Positions 1-9,240 of a stretch of DNA of 54,485 bases are shown here, in pieces. The stretch's first letter is position 1; each line of letters opens with the position of its first letter. Source of the DNA: Lactobacillales bacterium (GTDB lineage: Bacteria; Bacillota; Bacilli; Lactobacillales; Streptococcaceae); assembly GCA_031261705.1 (NCBI GenBank), contig JAISJD010000040.1, positions 1 to 54,485 on the forward strand, read 5' to 3'. A program made the translations under genes and the position numbers. Under the pieces are notes generated by a model. It ran no database searches. It had not been told where the DNA came from and saw nothing but the letters and a program-made list of their open reading frames with translations.

Positions 1-124
1 CGACCAAAATTTTACAACATCTTGCGTTTCAATAATACGCCTCCATCTCCACAGTAAGCCAAAAACTAGTGTATAAAAGAATTTTGAGTAAGTGGCTAAC
101 TTACTATTGCAATTTGGAAAACTT

Positions 125-988
125 TTAAGATTTCAATAACTCATCCAATATATCTTTCGTCTGAAAAGTACATTTTGCTCCCTCCTGAATCAACGCATGA
201 CAGCCATTTGATTTCCCACTTAATACGTCTCCCGGGACTGCAAAAACTTCTCTTCCACTTTCCAATGCGCGTTCACATGTAATCAACGAGCCACTCCGTA
301 ATTTTGCTTCAACGACTACTGTTCCAAGAGAAAGACCCGCAATAATCCGATTTCTTTCAGGAAAATGATGCTTAGCGGGTGAAGTCCCATTTGGATATTC
401 AGAAAGAACTAATTGGTGCTTTGCCATATACTCTTGGAGCTTTCCGTGGTGTCTTGGATAAGATATATCTAACCCATTCCCAATCACACCAATAGTTTTT
501 CCGTGATTTCCTAAAGCAACCTTATGCGCAATGCCGTCAATTCCGTCTGCCAATCCGCTAACAATCACATAATCTTGAATGAGTGGCGTAATCAAGTGAT
601 GAACTGTTTGTTGCCCAACTAAAGAGGCGTCTCTTGCACCCACCACTGATAAACAAGGTTTCTTCAAAAGTGAAAGATCCCCTCTGTAAAAAAGAATAGC
701 AGGTGGATTATAAATTTCCCTTAAAAGTTCTGAATACTCTTCATCATAAAAAGTGATAAATTGCTGGTGCTTTCTTGCCTCTTCAAGCTTTTCTTCATCG
801 GTCTGCCACCATTCATTTAGAAATTGATTTTTCGTTCGATTAAGTCCCGCATAGTGCGCCAGCTCATATTCTGTAAAATCATCTCTATCAAAGGTTTGTG
901 CTGCTTTCATAATATTTAAGATACCAATATTTCCAATTCCTTTTGTCATTTTTAAACGAAATAATACTTCATTACTAATTTTTGCCAT
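125..988 (-). CDS. dprA: DNA-processing protein DprA (Smf)
   Basis: DprA loads RecA onto incoming single-stranded DNA during natural transformation and acts in the cytoplasm. The Rossmann-type DprA domain is clear: SVVGARDASLVG, then VSGLADGIDGIAH, then VIGNGLDISYP, then FPERNRIIAGLS and RSGSLITCERALESGREVF. At about 287 residues it has the usual short form without a long C-terminal extension. I chose the ATG at 988. A TTG at 1000 is in frame, but an AGAAAG ribosome binding site would lie directly against it. It is the last gene of the conserved order rbgA-rnhB-dprA. A 19-bp inverted repeat fills the gap to rnhB and ends exactly at this start codon. Function is sure from the family; real competence of the host is not shown. 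Confidence 0.95.
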   Translation of the reverse strand: MAKISNEVLFRLKMTKGIGNIGILNIMKAAQTFDRDDFTEYELAHYAGLNRTKNQFLNEWWQTDEEKLEEARKHQQFITFYDEEYSELLREIYNPPAILFYRGDLSLLKKPCLSVVGARDASLVGQQTVHHLITPLIQDYVIVSGLADGIDGIAHKVALGNHGKTIGVIGNGLDISYPRHHGKLQEYMAKHQLVLSEYPNGTSPAKHHFPERNRIIAGLSLGTVVVEAKLRSGSLITCERALESGREVFAVPGDVLSGKSNGCHALIQEGAKCTFQTKDILDELLKS

Positions 989-1054
989 AATAAAAACCAA
1001 CTTTCTGTAAAATTATCCTACACGAATATATTACGCAGAAAATTGGTTTTTATT
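989..1054 (-). promoter_or_regulatory. long hairpin between rnhB and dprA ending at the dprA start
   Basis: The arms 989-1007 and 1036-1054 are inverted copies matching at 18 of 19 positions (AATAAAAACCAACTTTCTG against AATAAAAACCAATTTTCTG). The single difference is a G-U pair in minus-strand RNA. The 3' arm carries the only Shine-Dalgarno-like bases of dprA (AGAAAG) and ends one base before its ATG. The stem is followed by U-rich sequence, so it could work as a weak terminator, as a lid over the dprA ribosome binding site, or both. The function is inferred. Confidence 0.6.
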
Positions 1055-1062
1055 TTTTATTT

Positions 1063-1827
1063 TCAAATTAAATCTTTAATCGGAGCAAAAGTTTTTCGAT
1101 GAATAGGTGTAATGCCTAATGTTGCAATACCCTCTAAGTGTTCCTTTGTCCCATACCCTGCATTTTTCTCAAAACCATAGCCTGGATAGTCCTTAGCATA
1201 ATATTCCATTAAACGATCCCGGGTGACTTTAGCAATAATACTCGCCGCCGCAATAGAAATTGACCGAGTATCTCCCTTGATCAAATTTTCTTGAGGAATA
1301 TCTAAATCTAGCTTCATCGCATCAATTAATAAAAAATCTGGTCTAGGAGTCAATGATTCTACTGCCTGTTTCATCGCAATCTTAGTAGCTTCGTATATAT
1401 TTACCTCGTCAATCACCTCATGAGAAACGAGTCCAATACCGATAGACACAGCTTTGTTTTGAATTTCATCAAATAATAGCTCCCGCTTAACTGCTGAAAG
1501 TTGTTTAGAATCATTCACACCGAGTAGCTCGACATCTTTTGGAAGAATCACCGCTGCCGCAATAACTGGACCTGCTAATGGGCCTCTCCCCACCTCATCA
1601 ATTCCTGCGATGAATTGATACCTATTCTTATAGGCAGCATTTTCAAAAGCAAGCATCTCTTGAAATTTCTCTTTCATTTCTCTTTCTTTGGCTAAACGTT
1701 TTTCTGTTTGAAGAATAGCAGACTGAACCCCTTTTCGCTGATCTTCTCGGTAAAGATACAAACGTTCATCATCAAACGAATGAACAGCTTTCAATTCTTC
1801 CTTTATACTAGTAATTGATTTACTCAT
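1063..1827 (-). CDS. rnhB: ribonuclease HII
   Basis: RNase HII cuts RNA in RNA-DNA hybrids and removes single ribonucleotides from DNA, in the cytoplasm. The signature GIDEVGRGPLAGP gives the first two acidic catalytic residues (about D77 and E78). A third Asp lies in FLLIDAMKLDL near residue 169, and SIIAKVTRDR follows. The extra 70-residue N-terminal part, rich in charged residues, is common in Firmicutes RnhB. The start overlaps the end of rbgA by 8 bases, so the two are translationally coupled. Intact and of normal length (254 residues). Confidence 0.97.
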   Translation of the reverse strand: MSKSITSIKEELKAVHSFDDERLYLYREDQRKGVQSAILQTEKRLAKEREMKEKFQEMLAFENAAYKNRYQFIAGIDEVGRGPLAGPVIAAAVILPKDVELLGVNDSKQLSAVKRELLFDEIQNKAVSIGIGLVSHEVIDEVNIYEATKIAMKQAVESLTPRPDFLLIDAMKLDLDIPQENLIKGDTRSISIAAASIIAKVTRDRLMEYYAKDYPGYGFEKNAGYGTKEHLEGIATLGITPIHRKTFAPIKDLI

Positions 1828-2680
1828 TTTCAGCGCTCATTTCCTCATAAATATCTAAGGTGAATCCACCAAGTTTGCCACCACGAACTTCATGTATCAA
1901 CATTTCGCTCGCACGTTCATAGTCATCACGGAAACCGCGTTTTTCAGAAATCAGCATTAATAATTCAGGAGCAGGAAGAAATGTATCTTCGATTGTTAAC
2001 TTATAACGTTCTACCAAGCGTTCTGGATAATGTCTTGAGAAAAATTCCAATGCATAAATAGCTAAATCATCAAGATGTAACAATTGGTCTTTGATTGCCC
2101 CAGTAAGTGCTAATTTCATTCCAATTGCTTGATCCTCAAATTTCGGCCACAAAATACCTGGAGTGTCTAATAGCTCCAAATCCATACCATAACGTAGCCA
2201 TTGTTGTCCCTTTGTCACACCTGGTTTGTTTCCAGTTTGTGCAATTTTCTTTCCAACCAAACGATTCATCAATGTGGATTTTCCGACATTTGGAATCCCG
2301 ATAACCATTGCTCGAATGGCACGCGACTTGATTCCTTTTGATCTTTCTCGTTCAATCTTTTCTTTTAAAACGATTTTGCTTTCAGGAACAATCTTTTTTA
2401 CATTAATATTACCTTGGGCGTTAATAATCAGTGTTCTATGACCTTGTCTCATAAAATATCCTTGCCATTTTTTCGTTTGCTCTTGATCTGCTAAATCTCC
2501 TTTGTTTAATAAAATTAAACGTGGTTTTTGACCTAAAATTTGATCAAGCATTGGATTTCGGCTAGATAGCGGCAATCGTGCATCAATCAATTCGAAGACT
2601 ATATCTACATATTTTAATTTTTCCTGAACCTCACGACGTGCTTTCGCCATGTGTCCTGGGAACCATTGAATTGTACTCAT
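1820..2680 (-). CDS. rbgA: ribosome biogenesis GTPase RbgA (YlqF)
   Basis: RbgA is a GTPase needed for a late step of 50S subunit assembly. The GTPase motifs occur in circularly permuted order, the mark of this family: G4 LNKGDLAD and G5-like INAQG come first, then G1 GIPNVGKSTLMN, G2 PGVTKG and G3 LLDTPGILWP. The C-terminal RNA-binding helical part (residues about 200-286) is present. The ATG at 2680 is preceded by AAAGGAG at 8-base spacing. It is first in the rbgA-rnhB-dprA unit and has a leader of about 200 bases in which I see no clear promoter. Confidence 0.97.
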   Translation of the reverse strand: MSTIQWFPGHMAKARREVQEKLKYVDIVFELIDARLPLSSRNPMLDQILGQKPRLILLNKGDLADQEQTKKWQGYFMRQGHRTLIINAQGNINVKKIVPESKIVLKEKIERERSKGIKSRAIRAMVIGIPNVGKSTLMNRLVGKKIAQTGNKPGVTKGQQWLRYGMDLELLDTPGILWPKFEDQAIGMKLALTGAIKDQLLHLDDLAIYALEFFSRHYPERLVERYKLTIEDTFLPAPELLMLISEKRGFRDDYERASEMLIHEVRGGKLGGFTLDIYEEMSAENE

Positions 2681-2895
2681 CTTTAAAACTCCTTTAATAT
2701 CAAGACTTTGAGAGCCTTTTTTTAAATTTTTCTCTCTTTTGGGAAAAATAGGTTGATACTTTGATTTCTTCTCAAACTTAATGAAAATCTATTGATAATC
2801 CATTGGAAGTCGATTCACATACAATTTTCATTTTCCCTATATTCCTTTATAATTTCTAACTTATTGTACCACATACTGCTTCACTGGTTACTCAA

Positions 2896-4119
2896 TTATT
2901 CTCCAGCTTCTCTTAGTATTTTATCTGTAAACACATAGACTTCAAGTAAAATTAACCCAATTCCAGAACCAATCATAATAATGTTAATATTGATAATATC
3001 TCCAAGGGGACCAAACATCACCATTCCTAGTGACATCATGACACTAGGAATCATTGTGCTTACACTAAATACACGTCCCATAAAATCTTCATCTATTTTC
3101 GTTTGTAAAATTGACATTACAGCCGTGTTGTTAAAAGACACCGAAATACCACAAAGACCCATACAGCCGAGATAAAACCAAAAATTTGTAGCTACTCCAA
3201 CCCCTAATATGGTGAAACCACAAATAACATTCCCAAAGACAAAAGTGATTGTTTTATTCTTAAAGCCTCCCCAAGTTGCAAGAATTAACCCGCCCAAAAT
3301 CATGCCAATGGAAAAAAGAATCTCAATTGCGGTAAGTCGCCATACGGCTGTCCCAAAATTTCTTGTCATTTGTAGCGGAGTTAAAAAATCAGCCGGAGCA
3401 AAAAGAATACTTGAAATAGCTGCAACGACAAAAAGGCGTTTAATAAATTTGTGGGCACGAATATAAGTAAGCCCTTCCTTCATATCTGATAAATAGCTTT
3501 GCTTAGGAAATGACTGCTCTTCTTGTTTCACTTTCGGAGCATGTACCAAAAAAGCAAGAACAGAGATACCAATAATCGCTGTAATTACATCAATAAATAA
3601 AATTGTTTGTAACGGGGCAATCGAGAGTAAGACGCCCGCAAGTGCTGGAGAACCTAACATAGTAAACGACTGAATACTACTGTTAATTCCGTTAATCCTA
3701 ACAAGTTGACTTTTCGGAGTAATCTGAGGAATAAACGACGCAACAGCAGGCGTTTGTATCCCTTGACCAAAGCTTCGAACAATGGAACAAATAAATAACA
3801 AATAGATGTTTTCCAGACCGAATGAAAAGCATAGTGCAATAATAAGAGTCACTGCTGCAATCGAGCCATCTGCAAGATTAATCACATACTTTCGATTAAA
3901 TCTATCCGCCCATACTCCACCAAATGGAGAAGTAAATAACATCGGTAGCATCGTTGCAAGAGTAAAGATTGTCATCATTACGCTAGATTGGGTCTTTAAG
4001 GTCACATGCCACATTACCGCATAACTAACGAGAGAAGAACCAACAAGAGAGACTGCCTGACCTATTAAAAATAAGGAAACATTTTTCTTCCAATGTAAAT
4101 TTCTTTTAATGTCTTCCAT
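2896..4119 (-). CDS. MFS transporter, Mef/DHA3-type efflux pump
   Basis: A 407-residue membrane protein with about 12 hydrophobic segments. The loop between TM2 and TM3 holds GGVWADRFNRK, the motif A of the major facilitator superfamily. The start (NVSLFLIGQAVSLVGSSLVS) and overall layout resemble macrolide-efflux-type proteins (MFS_3, MefA-like), which use the proton gradient to export drugs. The actual substrate cannot be read from sequence, so I do not call it a resistance gene. It begins 7 bases after the small DUF4177 gene and is probably translated from the same message. Confidence 0.85.
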   Translation of the reverse strand: MEDIKRNLHWKKNVSLFLIGQAVSLVGSSLVSYAVMWHVTLKTQSSVMMTIFTLATMLPMLFTSPFGGVWADRFNRKYVINLADGSIAAVTLIIALCFSFGLENIYLLFICSIVRSFGQGIQTPAVASFIPQITPKSQLVRINGINSSIQSFTMLGSPALAGVLLSIAPLQTILFIDVITAIIGISVLAFLVHAPKVKQEEQSFPKQSYLSDMKEGLTYIRAHKFIKRLFVVAAISSILFAPADFLTPLQMTRNFGTAVWRLTAIEILFSIGMILGGLILATWGGFKNKTITFVFGNVICGFTILGVGVATNFWFYLGCMGLCGISVSFNNTAVMSILQTKIDEDFMGRVFSVSTMIPSVMMSLGMVMFGPLGDIININIIMIGSGIGLILLEVYVFTDKILREAGE

Positions 4120-4126
4120 TATTCAC

Positions 4127-4342
4127 CTACACCACTAAACGCTTAAAAACAGTCGCCATAAATCGATTGGCTCCTTGATTTTGATTCGTATCGAAACCAG
4201 AAACAAGCTCCCAGCTATCATTCCCATAAGCATTCAATTCTTCGTTAAATTTTCCGATCTCTAATATACCACCCGCCAATCCAGTAGTCTCATGTGAAAT
4301 TGTTTTATATTCCCACTTCTCGATTTTATTGAAATTAGCCAT
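4127..4342 (-). CDS. DUF4177 domain protein
   Basis: A 71-residue protein made up of one DUF4177 domain. The typical pieces are visible: KWEYKTISHET near the start, LNAYGNDSWELVSG in the middle and FMATVFKRL at the end. The role of the domain is not known. A strong ribosome binding site (AAGGAGGGC) precedes the ATG. It is the first gene of a two-gene unit with the MFS efflux gene downstream, so a link to that transporter is possible but only inferred from position. Confidence 0.85.
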   Translation of the reverse strand: MANFNKIEKWEYKTISHETTGLAGGILEIGKFNEELNAYGNDSWELVSGFDTNQNQGANRFMATVFKRLVV

Positions 4343-4423
4343 TGTTTTGCCCTCCTTATTCTACTTGTTTTCTTCAATTTAACATACTTTAATGAAATAT
4401 TCTTCTTTTTTCTTTATTGCATA

Positions 4424-4457
4424 GAAAAAAGTTAGACAGGGGATTGTTGTCTAACTT
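4424..4457 (-). terminator. intrinsic terminator of the yitT-like gene
   Basis: A perfect 10-bp stem (AAGTTAGACA / TGTCTAACTT, 4429-4438 and 4448-4457) is followed on the minus strand by six T. It lies 23 bases after the stop of the YitT gene. Confidence 0.85.
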
Positions 4458-4480
4458 CTAAAATATATATTAAAATCTTT

Positions 4481-5377
4481 TCACCGAACTCCAACACGAG
4501 CCTTTCGTTCCTCTTCCATCGCAATTCTTTTTTTCTTAGAGCTTGGAGAATAATTTCCAACTACTGAGACACTTTCAAAGACATCAATAAATGCATTCGG
4601 GTCTATCTTCCCAATTTCAGTGGTCAACTCAAAAACTTCTCTACGTGTCAAAACAACCATCAGTGTTTCACTCTCCTTTTCCTCAAAACCACCGATTGTT
4701 TTATAGATTGTTATTCCACGATGAAAATTTTCATAAATCATTTCTCGAATTTGTTTTCGTTCATGGGTTACAATAAATGCCGTTACATTTCCTTCAGAGG
4801 AATAAATCACATCAATCGCACGGGTTAGAGCAAAAATGGAGACAAAACTATACAATGCGACCTCTACTCCAAAACAAATTCCCGCAAAAAGTAGAATCAT
4901 CGCATTAATGACTAACATGATTTTCCCAACGGACTTACCTGTTGTCTTATTGAAAATAATTGAAATAACATCTAATCCACCCGTAGAGAAACCGCTTTTC
5001 ATACAAAAGCCTGCTGCAATACCAATAAACACTCCACCAATCACTGCATCCATTAGTATATTATCAGATAGGACAATAATTGGAAAAACCGTAGTGAAAA
5101 ATGAAATCGCAAAAACAGTAAACATAGTGTATGCGGTTGCATTTCTGCCTAAAATAAAATGACTAAGTAAAAGAATTGGAATATTCACAAGTAAAATGAT
5201 AATCCCGGTATTGATTGAGATATGAAAATAATTTTGAATAAAAATTTGAAGAAGCTGTGAAATCCCGCTCACTCCTGCTGAAAAAATCCCTGCTGGAATT
5301 AGAAAAAAATTTAATCCAATAGCTGAAAAAATTCCTGCTAATAAAATGGTTCCTGTACGTTTGCCGACTTCCTTCAT
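4481..5377 (-). CDS. YitT family membrane protein (DUF161/DUF2179)
   Basis: The N-terminal two thirds hold five to six membrane segments (ILLAGIFSAIGLNFFLIPAG, then ISINTGIIILLVNIPILLL and others) typical of the YitT family. The soluble C-terminal part is a DUF2179 domain, with GGFEEKESETLMVVLTRRE and IDPNAFIDVFE. Family members are very common in Firmicutes, and their transport role is unproven. Two starts are possible: a GTG at 5386 and an ATG at 5377. I chose the ATG because AAGG lies 8 bases upstream of it. The gene stands alone, with its own terminator. Confidence 0.88.
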   Translation of the reverse strand: MKEVGKRTGTILLAGIFSAIGLNFFLIPAGIFSAGVSGISQLLQIFIQNYFHISINTGIIILLVNIPILLLSHFILGRNATAYTMFTVFAISFFTTVFPIIVLSDNILMDAVIGGVFIGIAAGFCMKSGFSTGGLDVISIIFNKTTGKSVGKIMLVINAMILLFAGICFGVEVALYSFVSIFALTRAIDVIYSSEGNVTAFIVTHERKQIREMIYENFHRGITIYKTIGGFEEKESETLMVVLTRREVFELTTEIGKIDPNAFIDVFESVSVVGNYSPSSKKKRIAMEEERKARVGVR

Positions 5378-5536
5378 GTAGCGCACCTTGCCTTCTTAAT
5401 AAAAAATATGATTGCTCACCCTTTAATTGCCAAGTACAGTATACGCTTACTTTCAAAGAGGAAATACCAAATATTTGGGAGAAAACTGCAAGATTTAATA
5501 TTAAAAAAAGTTTGAATAAAAATGATAAATAGTAAC

Positions 5537-5567
5537 GAAAAAAGCTCTCGAAAATCGAGAACTTTTC
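5537..5567 (-). terminator. intrinsic terminator of lepB
   Basis: A 12-bp stem (AAAAGCTCTCGA / TCGAGAACTTTT) with one wobble pair and a 3-base loop is followed on the minus strand by six T. It starts 36 bases after the lepB stop codon and closes the ctpA-lepB unit. Confidence 0.85.
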
Positions 5568-5602
5568 TCCTCTTATTATAGAACCAGCTTTCAAATTAAT
5601 AT

Positions 5603-6175
5603 TCAATTCTTAGACAAGACCTTCATATCCTTGAAAGGATAATAAACCAAGCGAGCTTTTCCAAGAATCTCATTTTGAGAAACGACACCAAAAGAACGAC
5701 TGTCACGCGACATTGGTCGATTGTCCCCTAACACAAAGTAGGTTTCTTTTGCGAGAGTTTTTCTTCCTGAAATCATTTCTAAATCAAAATCATTTGTGTA
5801 AAAAGATTTTGATTGATATTCTTTTTCATTTTCTTTTAAAAATGGTTCTGATACTTTTTTATCATCCACGTAAAGTTCATTATTCTCATAGGAGATAGAT
5901 TCTCCGGGAAGTCCAATCACTCGTTTGACAATAATCTCATCCGTAGGTAGCTTAATCACTACCACATCAAAGCGATGAATTTTTGTAAATTTTTCCATAA
6001 TCATCATATCTCCCGGGGATAAATTCTTTTCCATGGAAGAACCTATCACTGGAACAGGAATTAAGAAAAAACCTCTGATGATAAAGACAATGAAAAAAGA
6101 AACGATGAATAATTTAATGGTGAGCCAAAAACGGTCAAGCCATTTATTTGTTGGTTTTAATTTTATTTTTTTCAT
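5603..6175 (-). CDS. lepB: signal peptidase I
   Basis: Type I signal peptidase cuts signal peptides from exported proteins at the outer face of the membrane. One N-terminal membrane segment (residues about 19-42) is followed by the catalytic Ser in GSSMEKN (S47) and the general-base Lys in IIVKRVIGLPGE (K84). The box GDNRPMSRDSRSFG is near residue 150. The length (190) suits a Gram-positive Sip-type enzyme. It lies 38 bases downstream of the CtpA-type protease gene with no terminator between, so both probably share a message. Confidence 0.95.
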   Translation of the reverse strand: MKKIKLKPTNKWLDRFWLTIKLFIVSFFIVFIIRGFFLIPVPVIGSSMEKNLSPGDMMIMEKFTKIHRFDVVVIKLPTDEIIVKRVIGLPGESISYENNELYVDDKKVSEPFLKENEKEYQSKSFYTNDFDLEMISGRKTLAKETYFVLGDNRPMSRDSRSFGVVSQNEILGKARLVYYPFKDMKVLSKN

Positions 6176-6213
6176 CTTTAATCATTCCATATTTTATCAA
6201 TATTTTTTTGATT

Positions 6214-7656
6214 CTACTCTTTCGTTAAGACTTCAACCGCTTTTTTATAGGCTGTATCATTTTTCATTATTTTGTCGTACAATCTCTTTTCAATGGCAAA
6301 TGAAGTCTGTTCGTCCACTTTACCAGTCACATGCAACTTATCTTGTTCTTGAATTGTTTTTACCGCATTTTCTGTTTTTTCGTTAAATTCATCTGTATCA
6401 TCAACGTCAAAATCAACGGCTTTTAAAATTCTATTCAAATTTTTTATCTCTCCAGATTTTCCACCGACCTTCAAATCTTCTGAAGCTGTAATTCCTTTAA
6501 GATAAGCATATTCAGGATAATCTATCTTAATTGTTGGTTCTAACCCTTTTTCATGAATCCATGAACCATTTGGTGTCAACCATTTCATGATTGTCAACTT
6601 GACTTCACTTTCATCACCGAAATGATTCACTGTTTGCACAGTTCCCTTACCAAATGTTTTCGTTCCAACAATGTCGTCCCCTGCAGATTGATTTAACGCT
6701 GCTGCAAAGATTTCCGAAGCGCTAGCACTATTTCCATCAACTAGAACAACAGTCGGATCTGTCACCTTAAAACCGCCATCTAATGTTTTACTTGCTTTTT
6801 CTTTTGTGATTTTTCCTTGTTTGTCCTCAAATTCAACAATTGTTTTGCCGTCTTTCAAGAACATACTAGACATTTTTTCCACTTGGTCAAGATAACCACC
6901 AGGATTACCACGTAAGTCAATGATAAATTTTTTAGCTTCTTGTTTCCTTAGCTCTTGAACTGCCGTTTTTAACTCCTTAAAACTTGTTTCAGAAAAATTA
7001 GAAATTTGAATCTTTCCAATTGATTTTTGTTCTGAATCCATTGAATAAGTAATTGACTTGTTTGTAATGCTCGCACGAACAACACTTACTGAATGAATGT
7101 CCTCTCCACGTTTATACGTGATTTTAACAATCGTTCCCTTTTCTCCTCGGATTTCTTTCACCACAGTATCTAACGTTTTTCCTTCGGTTGATTTTCCATT
7201 AATCTTTAGGAAAACATCTCCTTTTTCAAGTCCTGCTTTGGCAGCTGGCGTTCCTTTTTCAGGAGTTTCCGCAATGGTAGGTAAATCCTCCTTAATCATC
7301 ATCGTTGCGCCAATTCCCTCAAAACTCCCTGATAGGCTTTCATTCAATTCTGAGGCATCTTCTTGGCTAAAATAATTGGTAAAAGGATCATCTAACGCTT
7401 CTGTCATCCCTTTCAAAGCGCCATCTACTAGTTTTCCTTTATCAACTTTTCCAACATAATTTTGTATAATATCGTTATAAAGTGTATCTACTTTTTTTAA
7501 ATCTCCCTCACTGCTTCCATTTTCGGCTTCTTCCATTTGTATTTTATACTCAAAATACATTGAAGTTCCACCCACGGCAATAATTGCCACAGCAACTAAA
7601 CTGATAAGATAACGTGGTAGAGAGATGAATTTCTTGTCTTTCGGTTGTTTACGCAC
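6214..7656 (-). CDS. ctpA: S41 family C-terminal processing peptidase (CtpA-like)
   Basis: A membrane-anchored, extracytoplasmic serine protease. After a signal anchor (ISLPRYLISLVAVAIIAVGG) come a PDZ domain (GSFEGIGATMM to the ITYKRGE region) and the S41 core. The catalytic Ser lies in VDGNSASASEIFAAA and the Lys in VGTKTFGKGTVQ. The tail (DEFNEKTENAVKTIQEQ to TSFAIEKRL) is a peptidoglycan-binding-like domain. I start it at the GTG at 7656, which has GGAG 8 bases upstream. A longer frame from 7782 would begin at the edge of the gad terminator and put 42 odd residues before the anchor. It probably trims cell-wall or membrane proteins together with the adjacent signal peptidase; substrates are unknown. 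Confidence 0.93.
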   Translation of the reverse strand: MRKQPKDKKFISLPRYLISLVAVAIIAVGGTSMYFEYKIQMEEAENGSSEGDLKKVDTLYNDIIQNYVGKVDKGKLVDGALKGMTEALDDPFTNYFSQEDASELNESLSGSFEGIGATMMIKEDLPTIAETPEKGTPAAKAGLEKGDVFLKINGKSTEGKTLDTVVKEIRGEKGTIVKITYKRGEDIHSVSVVRASITNKSITYSMDSEQKSIGKIQISNFSETSFKELKTAVQELRKQEAKKFIIDLRGNPGGYLDQVEKMSSMFLKDGKTIVEFEDKQGKITKEKASKTLDGGFKVTDPTVVLVDGNSASASEIFAAALNQSAGDDIVGTKTFGKGTVQTVNHFGDESEVKLTIMKWLTPNGSWIHEKGLEPTIKIDYPEYAYLKGITASEDLKVGGKSGEIKNLNRILKAVDFDVDDTDEFNEKTENAVKTIQEQDKLHVTGKVDEQTSFAIEKRLYDKIMKNDTAYKKAVEVLTKE

Positions 7657-7788
7657 TTTTTCTACTCCATTCTTCACTATTTCTCTATGTCTTATCCTAT
7701 CACAGTGTAGACGAGATAAAAAGAGAACATCCTCTTGTCTTTCCAAAAATTTAAATGCTTTTCTTCTTCGTTTAATCCACACTCAAAA

Positions 7789-7823
7789 AAAGCTGAGAAA
7801 CAAATATCGTCTCTCAACTTTTC
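7789..7823 (-). terminator. intrinsic terminator of the cgh-gad operon
   Basis: A stem AAAGCTGAGA paired with TCTCAACTTT (one wobble) around an AT-rich loop is followed on the minus strand by seven T. It lies just after the glutamate decarboxylase stop codon and separates that operon from ctpA. Confidence 0.8.
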
Positions 7824-7834
7824 CACAATTTTTA

Positions 7835-9214
7835 TTAATGAGTAAATCCTTGAACATGCGCTTCCTCATTCTCATGGAACAGAATATGTGCATGATTTAG
7901 TTCCTCAATACTTTGTATGAAATCTCGAATTAGCTCATCTGCTCTACTTTGTCCTAAGTCTACGCGACAAACTAGACGTTGAACGACCACCTTATCTAAA
8001 TTAGCAGATAATGGATAAGCTGGAATTTGCCAACCACGCATTTGCAAACGATCCGCTAAATCATAAAGTGTCCAATTTACATTGGCATCCTCTTTTAACG
8101 TGTAACAAACAATCGGAATATTCTCACCCTCATTATACATGTGGAATAATCCAGTTTCTTCAATCGCATGAGCAATGCGCATAGCCACTTCTTTTGTCCT
8201 CGTGTGAATATTTTTATACCCATCATAGCCGAAACGGTAAAAATTATAGTATTGTCCGATAATTTGACTGGCACTTCGTGAGAAATTAATCGACATAGTA
8301 GGCATACGACCGCCAAGATAAGTCACTTCAAATACCAATTCTTTTGGTAAATATTCAGAATCTCTCCAAAGAACCCAACCGACACCCGGATAAACTAATC
8401 CATATTTATGCCCAGAAGTGTTAATTGATACCACGTTTTTCAATCGGAAGTCCCAAACTAATTCAGGATTAACAAATGGAACAAACATCCCGCCACTCGC
8501 ACCGTCTACATGAATCACTAATTGATGCTTATGTGATTGGTTATACTCCTCAACCACTTGATCCAGTGCTTGTAAATCGTCAAATTTCCCAGTATAAGTA
8601 ATACCTAAAATGCCGACAATACCAATTGTATAATCATCTACATAATCTAGTACTTTATCCACATCTAAATTCAAATGATCTTCATCCATTGGCACTTCAC
8701 GCATCTCAATATCCCAATAAACACAGAATTTTTCCCAACAAACTTGATAACCAGAGGAAATAACTAAATTAGGTTTTTGAGCTTGTACGTTTAGACCACG
8801 CTCCTCTGCTTGATGTCGCCAACGGAATTTCATTGCCATTCCAGCCAACATACAGGCTTCACTTGAACCAACTGTTGAAGTGCCCATGAAATCATTTCCC
8901 TCTGGCACATTCCACAAATCGCTTAAAATATTCACACAAGCTGTTTCTAACGCAGCTGTTTGTGGATATTCAGACTTATCAATCGCATTCTTATCAAAAG
9001 TTTCAGACATTAATTTGGTTGCTTCAGGTTCCATATATGTTTGACAAAAAGTTGCTAAATTTTGACGAGAATTTCCTTCATCAATTAGTTGATCTTTTAT
9101 TAACCGATAAGCAATTTCAGCGGGAACGGGTTCTTTGCGAAGCTTTTTCATAATGATGTCACGGCTCGCTTCGATACTTCCAAAAATAGGGATTGATTCT
9201 CCGTCTTTTTCCAT
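7835..9214 (-). CDS. gadB: glutamate decarboxylase
   Basis: A PLP enzyme that turns glutamate into GABA and CO2 and uses up a proton, so it serves acid resistance. At 459 residues it has the full GadA/B length. The PLP lysine is in INTSGHKYGLVYPG (K270), with HVDGASGG (D237) before it and SSEACMLAG near residue 120. The C-terminus ends in GFTH, the kind of His-containing tail that closes the site at neutral pH in E. coli GadB. CAGGAGG precedes the ATG. No gadC antiporter is in the window, so the exchanger must be elsewhere or absent. It lies 26 bases downstream of the choloylglycine-hydrolase-family gene. Confidence 0.96.
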   Translation of the reverse strand: MEKDGESIPIFGSIEASRDIIMKKLRKEPVPAEIAYRLIKDQLIDEGNSRQNLATFCQTYMEPEATKLMSETFDKNAIDKSEYPQTAALETACVNILSDLWNVPEGNDFMGTSTVGSSEACMLAGMAMKFRWRHQAEERGLNVQAQKPNLVISSGYQVCWEKFCVYWDIEMREVPMDEDHLNLDVDKVLDYVDDYTIGIVGILGITYTGKFDDLQALDQVVEEYNQSHKHQLVIHVDGASGGMFVPFVNPELVWDFRLKNVVSINTSGHKYGLVYPGVGWVLWRDSEYLPKELVFEVTYLGGRMPTMSINFSRSASQIIGQYYNFYRFGYDGYKNIHTRTKEVAMRIAHAIEETGLFHMYNEGENIPIVCYTLKEDANVNWTLYDLADRLQMRGWQIPAYPLSANLDKVVVQRLVCRVDLGQSRADELIRDFIQSIEELNHAHILFHENEEAHVQGFTH

Positions 9215-9240
9215 TTGTTATTTCCTCCTGACAAGCTATT

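Noticed and set aside
1-124. Possible start of topA or another gene at the left edge
   Set aside because: topA often follows dprA, but no topoisomerase start or other convincing coding pattern is seen in these 124 bases.
5163-5606. Open frame of 147 codons on the minus strand
   Set aside because: It lies mostly over the YitT gene in another frame, has odd composition and crosses the promoter region and a terminator.
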